Positions 11,115 to 24,532 of a DNA stretch of 64,000 nt are shown piece after piece. The position numbers and the translations under genes were made by a program. Every line of letters begins with the position of its first letter. Within the stretch, counting starts at the first letter, position 1. This DNA comes from Lithospermum erythrorhizon (taxonomy: Eukaryota; Streptophyta; Magnoliopsida; Boraginales; Boraginaceae): positions 620,001 to 684,000 of the forward strand of contig JADFUC010001285.1 of NCBI GenBank assembly GCA_019722365.1. The letters are read 5' to 3'. The notes below the pieces were generated by a model, which saw only the letters and a program-made list of their open reading frames with translations, was not told the DNA's origin and did not search any database.

Positions 11115-14100
11115 CCATACGATCGGCGGAACGCTACTTGCCGGTGATATGCAGTAGATATCTGATTGCGTCGTGCACTAACATTTAGCATTGAGCGGGT
11201 TGAGTATGACATAGAATAGGATTCGAAATTCATAAATTCTCTGACCCCTACCCACGACTTCTCTCGAGCGGTTCTTTCTGCTTGATCGAACCCGATGCTT
11301 ACAGTAATTACCCAGAGATAGCGATTTGTTCATGGGCCTCAAGTGCAATGACATGCGTCTTATCTAGTTGTAGTAGAGTCTCTTCTTTTATTCTTTTAGT
11401 TGGGCTCACTTTTCCTTGAATTCCACGGGTGGTGTGGAAATCTCTTAATCTGTGGTGGAGGAAATCTGAAGCCTGACACGGGGAATCTCAGAGTGTTTGC
11501 CATGGAAGTTGTTGAATTAAATGCCTACTCTTGTTCTTTCTTTGGCTCAGAGGACAATATTCTCCCGTCTTTGGAGCTTAACTCTGCAGTGCGAATATGT
11601 ATGCTAGGCAAGGGCAAATCACCTTATATGGTCTGAAGGAAGAGGCGGATGTCATGAGCAACTTTTCTGAGTTCTCGCCGATTAGGGTTGGAGGTCTTCC
11701 CTGATCTTCATGGCATGTTACAAGACTTCTTTCGGAAGATGAGGGAAGCGGTCTCAACATTGGTAGTCGCTTGCCAAAGTGGTACTTCCGAAATTTCCTG
11801 CGAATTAGCCCTTCTGATGATGTCTTCTAAAGATCTATCCTTGAAGCATCAGTGTGAAATTCAGGAGGTCGGCTTCGTCGAAGAGGCACCCAGCCCAGAC
11901 GTGCCGAACTTATGAGTTCGGAGCTTGGGAAGGCGGAGGTCGTTGTTACTCAAACTTGATCTTGAAGTAGCGAGGTGTTACTCAGCCGATTCGTACCTTA
12001 AGAGGAGAAGGTTCGGCGAGGAAGCGGACTAAGCATTGGAATCTTTGTCTCAGAGTTAGAAGATGCTAGATTAGGCCTAAATGGGACTATTGTAGTAGTT
12101 TGACCTTTAGACCATTTCTGTCTTTTTCATATTTGATGTCTTGAATCTTTTCATGGATTATAGTTTATTCAGCAATGCAACTTCCACTTCGGTGCTATTT
12201 TATAGTTCTCTTTCCTTTCTTTTATTGCGTACTTTCCAATTTAATCCGACCCTTATAGGACAACAGATGTTGTTTAGATTATGGTACTTGATATGTATCA
12301 GCGCCTCACCTTGCAGTCACTCCTTGAGGATCAAGCCAAAAGCGTAGTTCAAAGGTTGATAATTTATCCTCTTATAAAGGAGAGTTGAAGCGTTTATCCT
12401 CGTCTTCGTGAGGTTGGATGATTAAGTCCTCTCGTCGAGGGAGGTGGATAGATTTATCTCTTGTTCGAAGTGGGGGTTGATAAGTTTAAAAACAAATTAA
12501 TCAAGGAAGCAGAGAATGCATAGTTTATCCTCGTACTCGGGAGGTGTGGTAGGTTATCCTCGTGCTCGGGGCGTCTTGAGTGTACTTTTAAGTACTTGAA
12601 TCTTGGGTTTCGATTGTTGATGCGTCTTTACCCTTGTTATGATAGTTTATTGTTTTGCTTGAGTCTCTGCAGTTGACTTTCATGAATATAAGTGCTGTTG
12701 ATTTACGTGCCAGGCATTAGTCTTCGGCGGAATTCATTCCATAATGTACGCTCGTGGACGTGTTATTTATGCGAAGTCGTTCCGTACCATTTTGAAGAAC
12801 TAGTCTAGAATACTATTTGGTTTGTCCCGAATAGAATCGTCACCGCAAGGTTTGTGCAGCCAGACATAAGCGTTGGACACCTAGGTGTTTAATTAAATGA
12901 GGCTGTCGGCGTCTGAGGCGGTGTCGGATGGGCTGTCAGATATCTTAAATCTCTTGCTTTCTACGATATCTGCGAGGAAGTGACATAAACTTTGCCTTCA
13001 TTAACTTCCAGATGAGGGCGTTTATTTGCTTGATAGGGTAGGAAGGTAGTCTATGGTATGCCTTCCTCTTGTTCTTGGTCTCTCGACTTACCAGTGTTGT
13101 TGATCCACCATTACTTAGGCACTTTCTTCTATGGGCGGACAATCGTTCCACGAGTCTACTAAGTGGATGTGTTGTATATCGGATTCGTCCGATTTTTCTG
13201 AGGAACTCATTGAGGATGCCCGCAGTTGGGTAGTCGTGGTATTCTAATATGGTCAACTCGTGAACTTATATTGTTGGAGTCTCAATTCCTCTATACAGGA
13301 GTATCCATGTTGGTGTCTTTGAATTCCAGCTCCCGCGTGTCCCGTTCGTCTTTTCTCCTATTATGCGATTAAGATTGTATGAATCTTTCTTAATTCTTCC
13401 CGGATCGTCTTTGGGCCAGTACACATTTGAAGTGTCTCATCTTGTTCCTATGTTGAAGCATGAGACGGGTTTTCTTCTTCCATTGCTGATTCGCCGCTTA
13501 AGTTAGGTTGTTTTCAATCATCAGGCAATTTCTGAAATGCGTTGCTGATCTTGGAAGATGGAACCTCTCTTGATTTTTAACCTTTGGAGGTTGAGGGTGC
13601 TGACACGATTCTTGGTGTTGTTTCTTGCGTATTTGATTTGCTTAGAACCTTTTCATCAATCTCCGCTATGTAGTGGTTTTGTAACCCTCTTGATTGAACA
13701 ATGGGTGGTTTTGATTGTATATCCCAACCCCGTGGTTGAGTTCTTGACAGACCATCCTTTCTGTTTTATCATCTTTTGGGTGTGATTCAACCCATGTGCT
13801 TTATTAACTTGTAACTTTAAGTGGTAATTGTCTCGTGAAGCATGTGACGGGATCATATCGCCTTGATAAAATTAAGTAGCTTTCGGTGTGGTTAGTGCTA
13901 CATCTTAGGTCACTTGCTTTAGAATTATCCACACGAAACACTTTGGGGGCGGCAGCGCCACCTTTTGGGTTGAGTGAGGGTAGGAACAACCTTTGAGTGC
14001 TTGAGGCTAACTCTTCCTCGTTTCTTGTAATGTGAGATAGTGTTTGAGGCCGAGGAAAGGCGTGCAGGGGTGCCTCGACCGCCCCAGTGCGAATGATTAA

Positions 14101-16430
14101 ATCCCGCTTTAACCATTATCTGAATCCATCATGTAATACTTGAAGCACTCGTGGGCGTCGAGGATACTTGTTGTGGATCCGAGTGCTTTCGGTAAGATAT
14201 TATGTGACCTTGGCATCTATCACGATGAAACCATAGAGTAGCTTAATTTCCTTATTACCGAATCTTGAGACTTACTTTTCGGGGTTCGCTCCCTTAGTTA
14301 AAGCCTTGAACTATAATGTGGGAATTTGTTGTAGAAGTCTTACGTTGAGATGCCAGTCGGCTTTAATTTAAGGTGGTAGGATGTTCTGGTGATCTACATC
14401 ACCGGCGTGCAGTGATCGACTTTCGTTTATAACTGCGCATAGAGTGGTTCAGCCCTTAGTACCCTCTTCTTGTGGCGAGTGCTTTTGCTCCGATGAATGC
14501 CAGCGAAGTCACAGGAGGCTAAATTTAAAGTGGCCATTGATAAAAGCGCGAAGTGCTTACGTCAGTTAGTGTTTATGGAGCTTGAACATCACGTGGCATG
14601 TTTAGTGATCGCCGTTGTACGGTGAGTGAAGCCCGTACTTTCACAGGATAAATTTGCTTTCCCAAAAGTTTTCGGGTACTTTGATCTCAGCGGGTTGGCT
14701 AACCATGAGGGAGACATGGTTGGAAGAAACCTTATCTTCTTCCAAGGCTATTGCCCCCTTTCTTGCGAGAATCGATTAATTATTCTTTTGAAGATAAAGT
14801 ATTTTAATTTGGTGCTTGTTATCACTATGATACTTGCAAAGTTAGGCTCCATGCTTCGATTTGCCTCATAGACTCTTTGACTCACAGGGGTTCTATGAGC
14901 TGCTGTCGGCTCGTCAAACATTGCGAGGATGTGAGAATCAGGAAAGAGATATTCTCTCTTGCGTCTCCCTTGAGCGTAGGCGCTCTTTCTTTCAAGGTCG
15001 AGCTTAGTTCGAAGGTGAACTTTGTTGTTTTAGAAGTCACAACGTGTGCTTCTTTCTTTTCGAGTTTGGAGGTGTCTTTCGGCCTCTTGGGATCTTATTT
15101 GGTCTTTGGTAAGGGTTAGCGAGGGGTAGAGGGCAGCGTGCCACTTTGTTCTGCCCGTGTCTTGAGAAACCAAGTATCGTGCTTTGTTGTCCAGCTGCTC
15201 GAGGTTGTGGAGTATTCTGGATATTGTACCTCACGGGTCTCGGTGCATGCGCGTACACATGCGATAGTGATGACTCTCGGAGTCTTTGCACTTGATTCGA
15301 GACCTCCGTCGGTTGATAAGTTTATGCTTGGCTCTTCTTTTCTTTGTCTGCAGTATTGGTTAGCTCCGTCATGCTAAGCGTCTCTTCGTCTAAAGAGCTG
15401 ATTTGAGAAACTTCGCCTTTGATTGGCCCAACCTGTCTATGGAGGCAGGCTCAGTCAGTATATACTAGTCGGCAACGTTCCACTTGAGGAAGCCGAATGA
15501 AGCTGATTTGACCATTTCGTCCCACTGATCTGACATTATTATGCGTCTCAACAAAAATTAGGCTATATCTTTGCTTAGAATTGATTCCATCAGTGTTGGA
15601 ATTTGGGCGTCGATAGCCATTTTAACAAATTACATACGGGAGGTATAGGGCTTTATGTATATAGAAAGTGACTGTGATCTTCATGACCTTTTATTTCCCA
15701 GTATATACTCGCTTTAGGCGTGTTCTTTGGAATGCATCCCTGCTTGAAATGATTAAGATTTCTCTTGTGTTCTTGTCGGTCTTTTTTATTGCTCCTAATA
15801 TATGCCGTCGTGTGTTTCTCGTCGATTCATGATGAACAGAATCATCCCGTATCTTTGAAATGATTGGAATGACCTCTTTTGCCTTAGAGTGACCGGCCAT
15901 CTTTGCTTTCTATGCTCTTGATCGGTATCTTTCTGTCATCGAGAGATAGGTCGGCAGTGTTAAATGTCGAGATTAACTACACCCGTCCACATTGGGTAAT
16001 ATCATCTACTCTTTCGGGAGGTAATACTAGTCATCGTTGTTGGTCTTTAGGAAGTATCGAGCAGTGAATGAGCATTTCGATTGAGTCACATTAGGTGTCT
16101 TGGGTATAGAACAGCGATTCTTGAGTTCTCGGCGTTAAGTTCGAAGAAGTTCGTTATGTGTTGAGAAGGTTTCCTGTTGCATCAATATTTGACTACTTCT
16201 TGTCTTGACAATCTACTTCGAGCTCTGGCAATACGTTGGCTAGAAAGCTTCCAGCAGTCTTTGAGGTTTTCAGTAGAATGCAATATATTTGACGGTGCCT
16301 TTTTGTGACCCTTCTCCTTGTAGTATCCTTTGATACATGGAAGTGATATAGTCCTCTTAGTAACATCTCGGTTGTCGATGTGTGAGGGGTAGTTGTGATC
16401 CGCCCGGGCGTGCCATGATTTGTAATGCAA
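11115..16430. mobile_element. GC-richer decayed repetitive block, probably retrotransposon-derived
   Basis: Base composition shifts sharply from the AT-rich flanks. Many short ORFs of up to 103 codons occur on both strands, interrupted by stops, with no recognised domain. The block runs into a sequence present again at 20.2-21.5 kb, so it is probably part of a repetitive element. I could not find intact RT, integrase or protease motifs, so assignment to a superfamily (Ty3/gypsy-like or a large non-autonomous LTR element) is a guess. Confidence 0.4.
12358..12585 (+). repeat. Array of about six short TTTATCCTC...GAGG units
   Basis: Units start near 12363, 12390, 12425, 12453, 12523 and 12555. 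They follow the form TTTATCCTCGTxCTCGGGAGG, so each can pair CCTC with GAGG as a mini-hairpin. Spacing is about 28-35 nt except for one roughly 70-nt gap. It lies inside the decayed repetitive block. Confidence 0.6.
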
Positions 16431-16434
16431 GAAG

Positions 16435-18195
16435 ATTTTATTTATTGCTCTTTAGGGGTACAAAATAAAAAGCCGTTGTGGAAAATTCCTCGTTAATACA
16501 GGTTTTTATCAAATCGAAGAGGATCGACGGTCCAAACTATAAGTCCCTAAGAATTTGCTGACGATTTGTGAGATGTCTGGCTTACTTGACTTGAGCTTGA
16601 TTTGATCTTAATAGAAGCTGGATATGAGCTTGACTTGGTTGATTTGGCTTGATTTAACTTGGATATTGATAGAGGCTTTCTGGTGGATATCGTCCGGTCT
16701 TGATAGACTTAAGGCTGAGTCAGGCTTGGATGGTCGAGGCGGAGAGCCTTAGTGGCGTATTCCGTGTTAGTTTGTATGGACTTGATCTTGAGTTTTGGAC
16801 TTGATCTCCGGTCTATGTTAGACTTGATGTACTTACTGCAAGTGTTTGTAGTGTGGGACTTGCTTTGAGTACTACTGGTGGGACTATGTAGGCTGGATAA
16901 GCTCGACTTCTCGGTGGGACTTTTGGCTGAAAGGCCAACATTTTGATAAAATTTGATTTTTAGGATGAACTCCGAGCTTTAAAATTTTGTATGGGTGATA
17001 GCGAAGCAAATATTGAAGTAGCGCTTCTTTGCCCTTTCTATTGACATAGAAGCGTGTTCAAAGTAAGGTGGGACTTAGTAAGATTTGGCCTCGCTTGGAC
17101 TTGATTTAAGCTTTGAGCGGCGTGACTTGAACATACAATAGCGGCTTATGACTTGTTCTTTATGGGTGATGATCGGTATGAAGGTGAAGCATTCGACCTT
17201 GTTGATGATGCGTCCCATTGAGCGAGCTTTAGTATGTTTTACGCACAGAATCGACAATAGGGACTAAGCTTCCGGTCTGTTCTATATCTGGAACTTGATG
17301 AATCAAACACAGATTTTAGGTGTTCATCTGAATTTATGAATAATCGGGGCTATTTGCTTATTCCTGAATATTTTGAGCGTTCTTGAGAGGAAACTTTAAA
17401 TTGATTCTACATCAGTTTTATGAGCGAAGAATACTGCGTTGTGCGGTAATCTTGATTCGGCGCTTTATTTTATTTTGGAGGTGTTTTCGACCGCCCGTGG
17501 TGTTTGCTAGCGGTTTCAAAATTTAGCAGAGAGAAATGTCGAGGTTTTTCTACATATTTTACCAGTGTGTTTGGATGTGAATGGGATGTGTTGTAGATGG
17601 ATTTTCGAAAAATAAGGGGTAGAGTTATATGTATGCAGGCTTTAAATGTCACTTCGATTGGTTGGTTTATTTTCAAGTCGATTATGATCTTAACCGTTGA
17701 TTTTTTAGGCAAGATCTGGACCGTTGATCAAAAAGCACAACTTGATCACCGAAAACCTAAATAGGCGCTTTATTTAGGGAGATTCCTTGGACTTTTGGGC
17801 TTTGATTTCTTAAACTTCTTGGAATCTTTAATTTCCTTCCAAATGGTTTCTAATTTCTTCGTTAAGAGCATTGAGCACAGAATTAGTTATAGGCGGTTTT
17901 AATCAATAAAATTGGGGGTTTTGTACAGGCTGATTGACGTTATTCTTGATTTGTTTTCTCGGGAACCTATTAGAGTTCAAATTTAGGGTTAATTAATGAA
18001 AGACCCTTATTTTTCACTTGATTCATTCAGGGCTTAATTTCCGGAACCACTTATTCGATCGGTTTGATTTGAATTGGGGACTGTCGAGGAAGCACTGTCA
18101 GTAGGTAATAATGCAAATGCTTTTAGTGGCTCGCTTTTAATTAATTGATTAATTAATCTTGTCGATTTAATTATTATTTTGATAAATTTTCGATA
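16435..18195 (+). repeat. Dispersed repeat copy 1 (TE or LTR fragment)
   Basis: This tract shares an ordered series of landmarks with 20245-21515: a 'GGGGTACAAAA' start, 'AATCGAAGAGGATCG', 'GAGCCTTAG.GGCGTATTC', 'GGTCTATRTTAGAC' and 'TTTTAGTGGCTCG' near the end. The orientation is the same and both end in T-rich sequence. No coding region is seen. It is likely an LTR or an internal part of one transposon family. Confidence 0.7.
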
Positions 18196-18284
18196 ATACA
18201 CACAATTGAAATAGATTCGAGTAATAATTTATAGGGTTTTTATCTTGACCATCAATCCTTATTAATAATTCCTCCAAATCTCCC

Positions 18285-18776
18285 CTACGTTTTTATTCTG
18301 ACCCCAAACAATTTGAAAGGTTGTTGGACACTTTGATCCTGGCTTCCATCTTCATTATCTTTTGGTTCTTGAATCGAAACATCACTTTCCTTGTTATTCT
18401 CTGGTCGTTTCTTGAAGTCAACAAAAAGTTGCATATTATTTTGACTAGTTGATCTCAAGAAACAAATAACATCTCCAGCTTTTAAACCCTTCTCTCTAAC
18501 AAACTGGTTCCAATCACTTGTGAAAACATACCCTTGGCAGCTTTTCCAGAAAGTGAACCTAAACCTCCATGTTTTTCCTACAAAATCTTGCATGCAAATC
18601 AAAGTACCCTCAGGGGCTTCTGCTTCATGCAATGGAAAATGCTTCTTTGCTTGGAGCTTTGGTAAAGCTAACCGGCATAGCTTAATGTCACTATTTGTTA
18701 TCACTTTATCAAAGAGCTTCTCCGGCCTAGGGTACCGCCTTTCGGGGTTGTGTGAGGGGAGGTTTCTTGGTAGCAT
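18285..18776 (-). CDS. B3-domain transcription factor (RAV/NGATHA-like, B3 only)
   Basis: An intronless 163-residue ORF. A B3 domain spans about residues 20-124: LFDKVITNSDIKLCRLALPK, then KHFPL, GKTWRFRFTFWKSCQGYVFT, DWNQFVREKGLKAGDVICF. These correspond to the DNA-contact and core strands of RAV/NGATHA-type B3 domains. There is no AP2 domain. Residues 156-161, LFGVRI, resemble the RLFGV-type repression motif found near the C-terminus of RAV/NGA factors, so a nuclear repressor is plausible. ATG 18776 is the only in-frame Met ahead of the domain. The protein is short for the family (RAV/NGA proteins usually exceed 300 residues). Two copies of a repeat flank the gene, so its regulatory DNA is largely transposon-bounded. 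Expression is not shown. Confidence 0.85.
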   Translation of the reverse strand: MLPRNLPSHNPERRYPRPEKLFDKVITNSDIKLCRLALPKLQAKKHFPLHEAEAPEGTLICMQDFVGKTWRFRFTFWKSCQGYVFTSDWNQFVREKGLKAGDVICFLRSTSQNNMQLFVDFKKRPENNKESDVSIQEPKDNEDGSQDQSVQQPFKLFGVRIKT

Positions 18777-20240
18777 GCCAATAAAATAGATAGATATAAT
18801 CTATTACTAGGGTGTGAATTGAAAATGAAAGAAGATAAAACTTATAAGTTAACTTTCATAAAATCTTGCCTCATAATTTCTCATATTGTTAATTAAATGA
18901 AGCATCTAACTAGCACAAAAAACTTAAACTCGAGTTAGTAATCAAGAAAACTTACCAATATTTTAAGGTTTTGGATTCAATTATCATGAGATGCACACGT
19001 TTAGGGGGGAAGTGAACTAGACCATGTTAAATGACAAAAGCCAATGTACATTTTGTCTTTATAAAGTAGTAGATTTTTGAAAAAAAATGAAGCTTTGATG
19101 ATCTATGTTCACCTAGAGAAGTTATATTTATAGAAGTGGTCTCCACATAAATAGGCATTGGTTCGTTAGTGGTATGAAAGTTGGGAATTTCAGACCACAA
19201 ACCTAGCTAGCCAAAACTACTCAATAGTTCAAAATAGAATTAGTATATAGAATCTTACTTATCCAGAAAACATTAGGAGGTGCTAAAAGTGAAACACCTT
19301 TTCAGACTCATAAGCCGCAAAAGAAGAAACTAAAATGAGAATTATATAAGACTATTGGTGAGGGGAAAAGCAATGGTGGAACTATAGGGGTAGTGAGTTT
19401 CTCTGAATTTTTAAAAGATAAATGTTTGCATTATTGAAAAATAAATTTATTATACATTTTAAAAAAAATTATTTTGTGTTCTTCCTCTAAATTTCTTTTC
19501 TTTTTCTTGTATAATAAATTTGTCGTCTCTATATAAAACATTTAGTTTGATCCCACACTCGAAAATAAAGAGATTGAAAAGATGATAAGATGAGTAACTT
19601 GACATTTTTGCCCCCATTTTAGTTTTAAATTACTTCGGGGATATTCTTTTATTTAGGCTAATCTTTGTATATAGTAATTAAAGTGGTAGAACATTTTATT
19701 GCTTGCAGGAATCTGACACGATATGCTCCGCATATATAATTATGGTACAAGCAAGCAAAAGAAGTTCTAACTACGAACCATACTGTAAATCTACTATCAT
19801 CCATGTTTCAATTTAATTAATTAGATGGTTTGATGATTTATCACTTAAAAAATCAATCATACAAAATATTAAATGTTCAAATTATCGATATAGTCTTTCA
19901 TGTTTTAATTGTATGTATGAACTATTTAACAAAGACTCAAAGTTGATTTAAAAGTTTATTGACAAGAACGGTTACGGTTCATTAATGATGCAGTTTATTA
20001 ATATTTATTAATATTTATATACATCAATTGTAAAAATGGTCTAATCAAGTAAAATGTCGTTCTAAGATGAGCACAATTGAAAAAGTCAAAGAATCTACCA
20101 AATTGATACATGTACTTAATTAGAATGTGTAGCAAAATTTGTTGAACAATTGGTACAGATTACATAAAAGTTAAAAACAAGCTTATAAAATTAACATTAA
20201 TAATTCTTTTATTGAAAAAATGATATGTAATGCAAAGAAG
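18777..20240. other. Intergenic; upstream region of the B3 gene
   Basis: AT-rich sequence with no supportable gene or repeat family. It would hold the promoter of the minus-strand B3 gene; I see no element I can name with confidence. Confidence 0.4.
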
Positions 20241-20244
20241 AATT

Positions 20245-21515
20245 TTTATTATTTCAAGGGGTACAAAAATAAAACCATTTGTAGGAAAAATTCCTCAGTA
20301 TGATTTTTATCAATCGAAGAGGATCGTGTCAATATAGATTCCTAAACTTTTGGCGGCAGTTTATGAGATGTTTGACTTGCCTTGACTTGAGCTTGACGAT
20401 AGGAGTATTGATGGGCTTGGTATGAGCTCAGGCTTGACCCAGACTTGATTTGAATTGGATAGGGCTCCATGGATATCAATCTGGTCTTGATGGACTTGAG
20501 TGATGCAGGCTTTAAATATAGTTCGGCAGGGGAGCCTTAGCGGCGTATTCCCGTGTTGGATGTATGGACTTGATGTGAGTCTTGGACTTGTCTTTGGTCT
20601 ATATTAGACATGATGGACTTCTATGAGTGTCTTGCGATTGTAGTCTTCACCTTTTATGGTGGGACTTAGGGATATTCGGGTGGGATTGTGTGGTGAATAA
20701 ACTCTTTGCTAACAACAATGAGGACTTAGTAGATATTGCTACTTGTCTGGTGGGACTTTGTACGATATGTGGTGTCTTTGGTGGAACTTGAATAGAACTC
20801 AGAACTCTTAAGTTGTGTGGGTGATAACAAGCTAGTTATTGAAGAAATGTCGTTTAAACTTCTTTGTCTTCTGATGGCGAACTTTGTTTGTTGTAGTGTG
20901 AGACTTAGTGAGATTTGGAGATTTAACTTAGAAATTTAGAGATGTTAAATTTTAGAGATGTTACTGTATTTATCAGTGTTAATGTTCATGTTGTTTTGAA
21001 ATATAAGAAATTGTTATGAAAAGCCACAGGCTTGAATACTTGCTTGAATTAGTTGGTTTAATTTGGTGGATCGTGATGTAGCTGGTGAATTTTGAAGCCG
21101 AATCTGGCAGTGAAATTTGAAATTACTTTGCCTCGAAAGAAAAGAGCTATTTGAGGTAGGAAGAAGGTTAGGATCTTTACAGATTGAGAAGCATTTCATG
21201 TTACCGTGCTTTTAGACCTTTATTTTGATCCCATGCTTACAGGTTTCTGTGCAGACGAAACTTTCAAAACTTCAATTGGAGGCCACAGGGCCGGGTTTAA
21301 TGTGATAAATTAGGATTTTGTACCAGTCTAAATTTAATGAACTATTAATTAGAACTATTTTTCCGAAACCCTTGTTCGTGCAGGGCTTCACATTAAATTT
21401 AGGGCTATTCGAAGCACTGTCATAATCATTTTTTAGTGGCTCGATTTTTAATTAATTTGATTAAGCCATCTTAATCATTTTAATTATATTTTAATAAATT
21501 TTCACTGTCTACATG
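20245..21515 (+). repeat. Dispersed repeat copy 2 (TE or LTR fragment)
   Basis: The second, shorter copy of the sequence at 16435-18195, in the same orientation and with the same landmark order. It has lost about 0.5 kb relative to copy 1, mostly from the second half. Confidence 0.7.
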
Positions 21516-21519
21516 GTAC

Positions 21520-22931
21520 GTGTTACATAAAATGTACCAAAAGAAAAGGAAAATATATTACATAATAATATAATTTGTATTTTTATAGGTAATAAACAAA
21601 ATCTTGTGAATGGTAGCTTTCATTTATGATTTATTATCGAAACCTCCTGCATATTAAATACATACAAAGCGTAAATCTTCATGACTTCATGATATACTAC
21701 TTGACGTAACGTCACATAAAATTAATTGATGACTCATAAAATAAAATCAGTTTTGTTGTTGAATGAAGTATGATAATTAAGTACGTACAACCGACAATTG
21801 GACAAAGATTGACATATAATTTAGGAATACGTACAAAGTTAACAATAGTGATTAAAAAAAAAAACATTCAGGAGTATAAGTTTTTCTCTACTGTAGCTAG
21901 TTTTTTTTTCCTGCCTTTTACATATTACATGTAGATAAGTCATAAGTGGATACTTTTACGCACCTTAACAAATTCCTCTTGTAGTTCGTGTGTTGGTCTT
22001 ATATATATGCTACTAGTTCATTTGCTTGCTATATAGATTTATTTAAATAAATTGTTATGATTATGTAAAATCCATACTAAAATTAATTAATTATAAATAA
22101 ATAAAATTTAATATCATATTAACACAACCAAAAAATATTAATCAACCAATGTAGAACTAGATTATCAATACCCTTCCAAAGTATAACCTGATCATTCAGA
22201 CAATACATATTTGTTTACATGCACAACTACTTAATAGGGACTATTGACTTTTCATATCATATTAAGAATTTATGAGGTTCATATTTAACCAATAATAATC
22301 TTATTAATAGGTGTCTTAATCAATCAATATGATGAGATTGAGTTTTCAATATAAACATAAACGGGTGTGGAAGACGGAGAGGGGGGGTCTTAAGAAACTG
22401 GGTAACGTTATGTATTCGGGCCCCCGGTGGTCACAAAAGAGAAGAAAATTGATGACTCAAAAGGTGAAGGAACAATCGAGTGGATAAAGATACACAATCC
22501 ACTATTATATTATATGGATTGCAAATGCAACTAATGGAAGTAATTATATTGATATGTAAAGAATATGATCCAATTGATATGATATATAAGAATCTCCTCT
22601 CCCATTAGTTGCTTTTTTTTCAAAGAATCTTATAATTAGAGACATATGGCTTAGTTTTAGAGTGTGTATCTCTATGGTTGTGGACCTCATATATTGAACG
22701 GCAAACAAAGGACTGGCATTGAGAACCAAATGATTAGCATATTTTATCACATGCTTGTGATCGTGGAGCTTCCTTGTGGCAGAAATTGATATTGATTTGG
22801 AACTTCACCTTTGTTATATGTCAAATGAAATATATATGGTGTATGTGGATGGAGGTTCCTCTTGATTTGACTTCTATGTCAACCTTATATTATATATACA
22901 CTTGTATTATATACGGAGTACTTATTGTTAG

Positions 22932-23010
<79 letters not shown>

Positions 23011-24050
23011 AAAATTTATGAGAGTTGTATGCGAATTTATTGACAATCATTATTTGGTGTCAAGAAATGGTTTGAAGAAAGAGTAATTTGGTAAGGTAGA
23101 ACATGAAATCTACCTCCATCAAAGGAAAAATTAAGGCGTTTGTCACTTTGTATCTAGTATGTAGTTTGTTAGTGTGATTTAGAATGTTTCTAAGGTCACG
23201 TTACATATTATTTATCCCGAAAAACAAATTCCACTACCGAAGAAACACCTAAGAGAAAACAGTAAGTTTACTTTTGGAAATTGAGTAGTCATTACAAGAC
23301 TAGGTAGGTGGTTTCAAGATAGATTATCTTAAGTAGTTTCAAGATGATCTACAAAGAGTAACTAGCAAATGTATGTCCCATATACAACCTAATTGTTAAA
23401 TAACATTCATAACTAGATCGAACTTGACCATGTTGGATTGCTTACTTTTTTTTCTTGGTCAGGTTGGCTAGCTACTTGTTTTCATACAATTGTCACTGGA
23501 TGATGCAATTGCCTCCGTGGCTACCACCTTTGATAAAAGAGATGCACTTTACATCTTTATTGCTACACTTTTTTTCAAGTATTTGCTCTTTTTCTTGCAC
23601 TTTTTCGCACTTTTGGAATTTCAAGTAGCATTACTAGGCAGAGGAATAAGTTCTTACTAGATCATTCCTACATACACAAGATAAGATTTAGGATATCAAA
23701 TACTAGGCAGTTATTTGACAAGCATTTTGGTGCACTGATCCCCCTCGTGATAGAACATCTCATTCTTTCCAGGTCGAAAGGGGAAATTTATACTAGTAGA
23801 AAACAAGAAAACTAGTGCACTTGTATTGTGGCTTCTATCATAGGTCAAATAGTTGCTCATATTTGCTTCTAATAAAGCAAGACATCATGCTGCCTATGGA
23901 ATTTCGTATGGCCAAGATGTCTTGTCACAATTGGCTTGTCTTCGATTTAAATCGACGACCCGAGATGTTATATATGAGGGATCTGTCGATTTTAAAGAAT
24001 TAGTTATAGTTTCGATTTGATTAGGATGGAATTAAAAATATATCGGACAA
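21520..24050. other. AT-rich intergenic stretch
   Basis: No gene supported. Apart from the (TA)n tract annotated separately, the sequence is unique-looking and AT-rich with a few short ORFs lacking domains. Confidence 0.4.
22931..23007. repeat. (TA)n microsatellite
   Basis: About 77 bases of nearly pure alternating TA with one TT phase break near 22976. The (IY)n-type peptide ORF spanning it is an artefact. Confidence 0.95.
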
Positions 24051-24051
24051 T

Positions 24052-24532
24052 TAGTCTTATCTTATTATCTTATAAATTTTGAGGTACAATTAAAACATTA
24101 TAAATTTTAAACTTGTATCATTTGTACTACAAATATTGATATAATTTTTATGATTTGAGTTCAAAACTTCCGCACCAAAAAAAATTCTATAAGATTAAAA
24201 TATTTATTACTAGTGCCCTCATAATAGTTAATTACACTATAATTTATGAAAAATATATTGAAGAACGCCGGATCTTAAAAAGAATTATTATAGCAATGTT
24301 AGTATATATTGACATTAATTTAGGAGCATGTAAAACTATATATCAAGAATAATTATTTATGGCTACTGACTGGGACTTTGACTCAATTGTCCCCCTGTGG
24401 AGGAATTATTTCTTCCTTGTTTATTTGATTTTGTATAACCTACCTTGACTCTATTTTTGTTAAGTAAGGACCATTTATTGAGTTGGTAAAAATGTGGTAA
24501 TGTAAGAGTAACAAATTAGAAGGTGGCGGATG
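24052..24532 (+). repeat. Dispersed repeat, copy in forward orientation
   Basis: Reverse-complement match to 59568-59975. Shared segments include 'GAACGCCGGATCTTAAAAAG', 'TAATTTAGGAGCATGTAA' and 'AATGTGGTAATGTA'. The copy here has about 65 bases between two GACTC sites that are absent from the other copy. No coding region; probably a non-autonomous transposon. Confidence 0.75.

Noticed and set aside
12945..13256. 103-codon minus-strand ORF in the GC-richer block
   Set aside because: No recognisable domain, and similar-length ORFs occur in other frames of the same decayed block.
16435..21515. The repeat pair as LTRs of a single intact retrotransposon enclosing the B3 gene
   Set aside because: No primer-binding site, polypurine tract or pol domain lies between them, and their lengths differ by about 0.5 kb, so only repeat copies are claimed.
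22774..23043. 89-codon ORF with an Ile-Tyr repeat
   Set aside because: It is translation of the (TA)n microsatellite and has no coding support.
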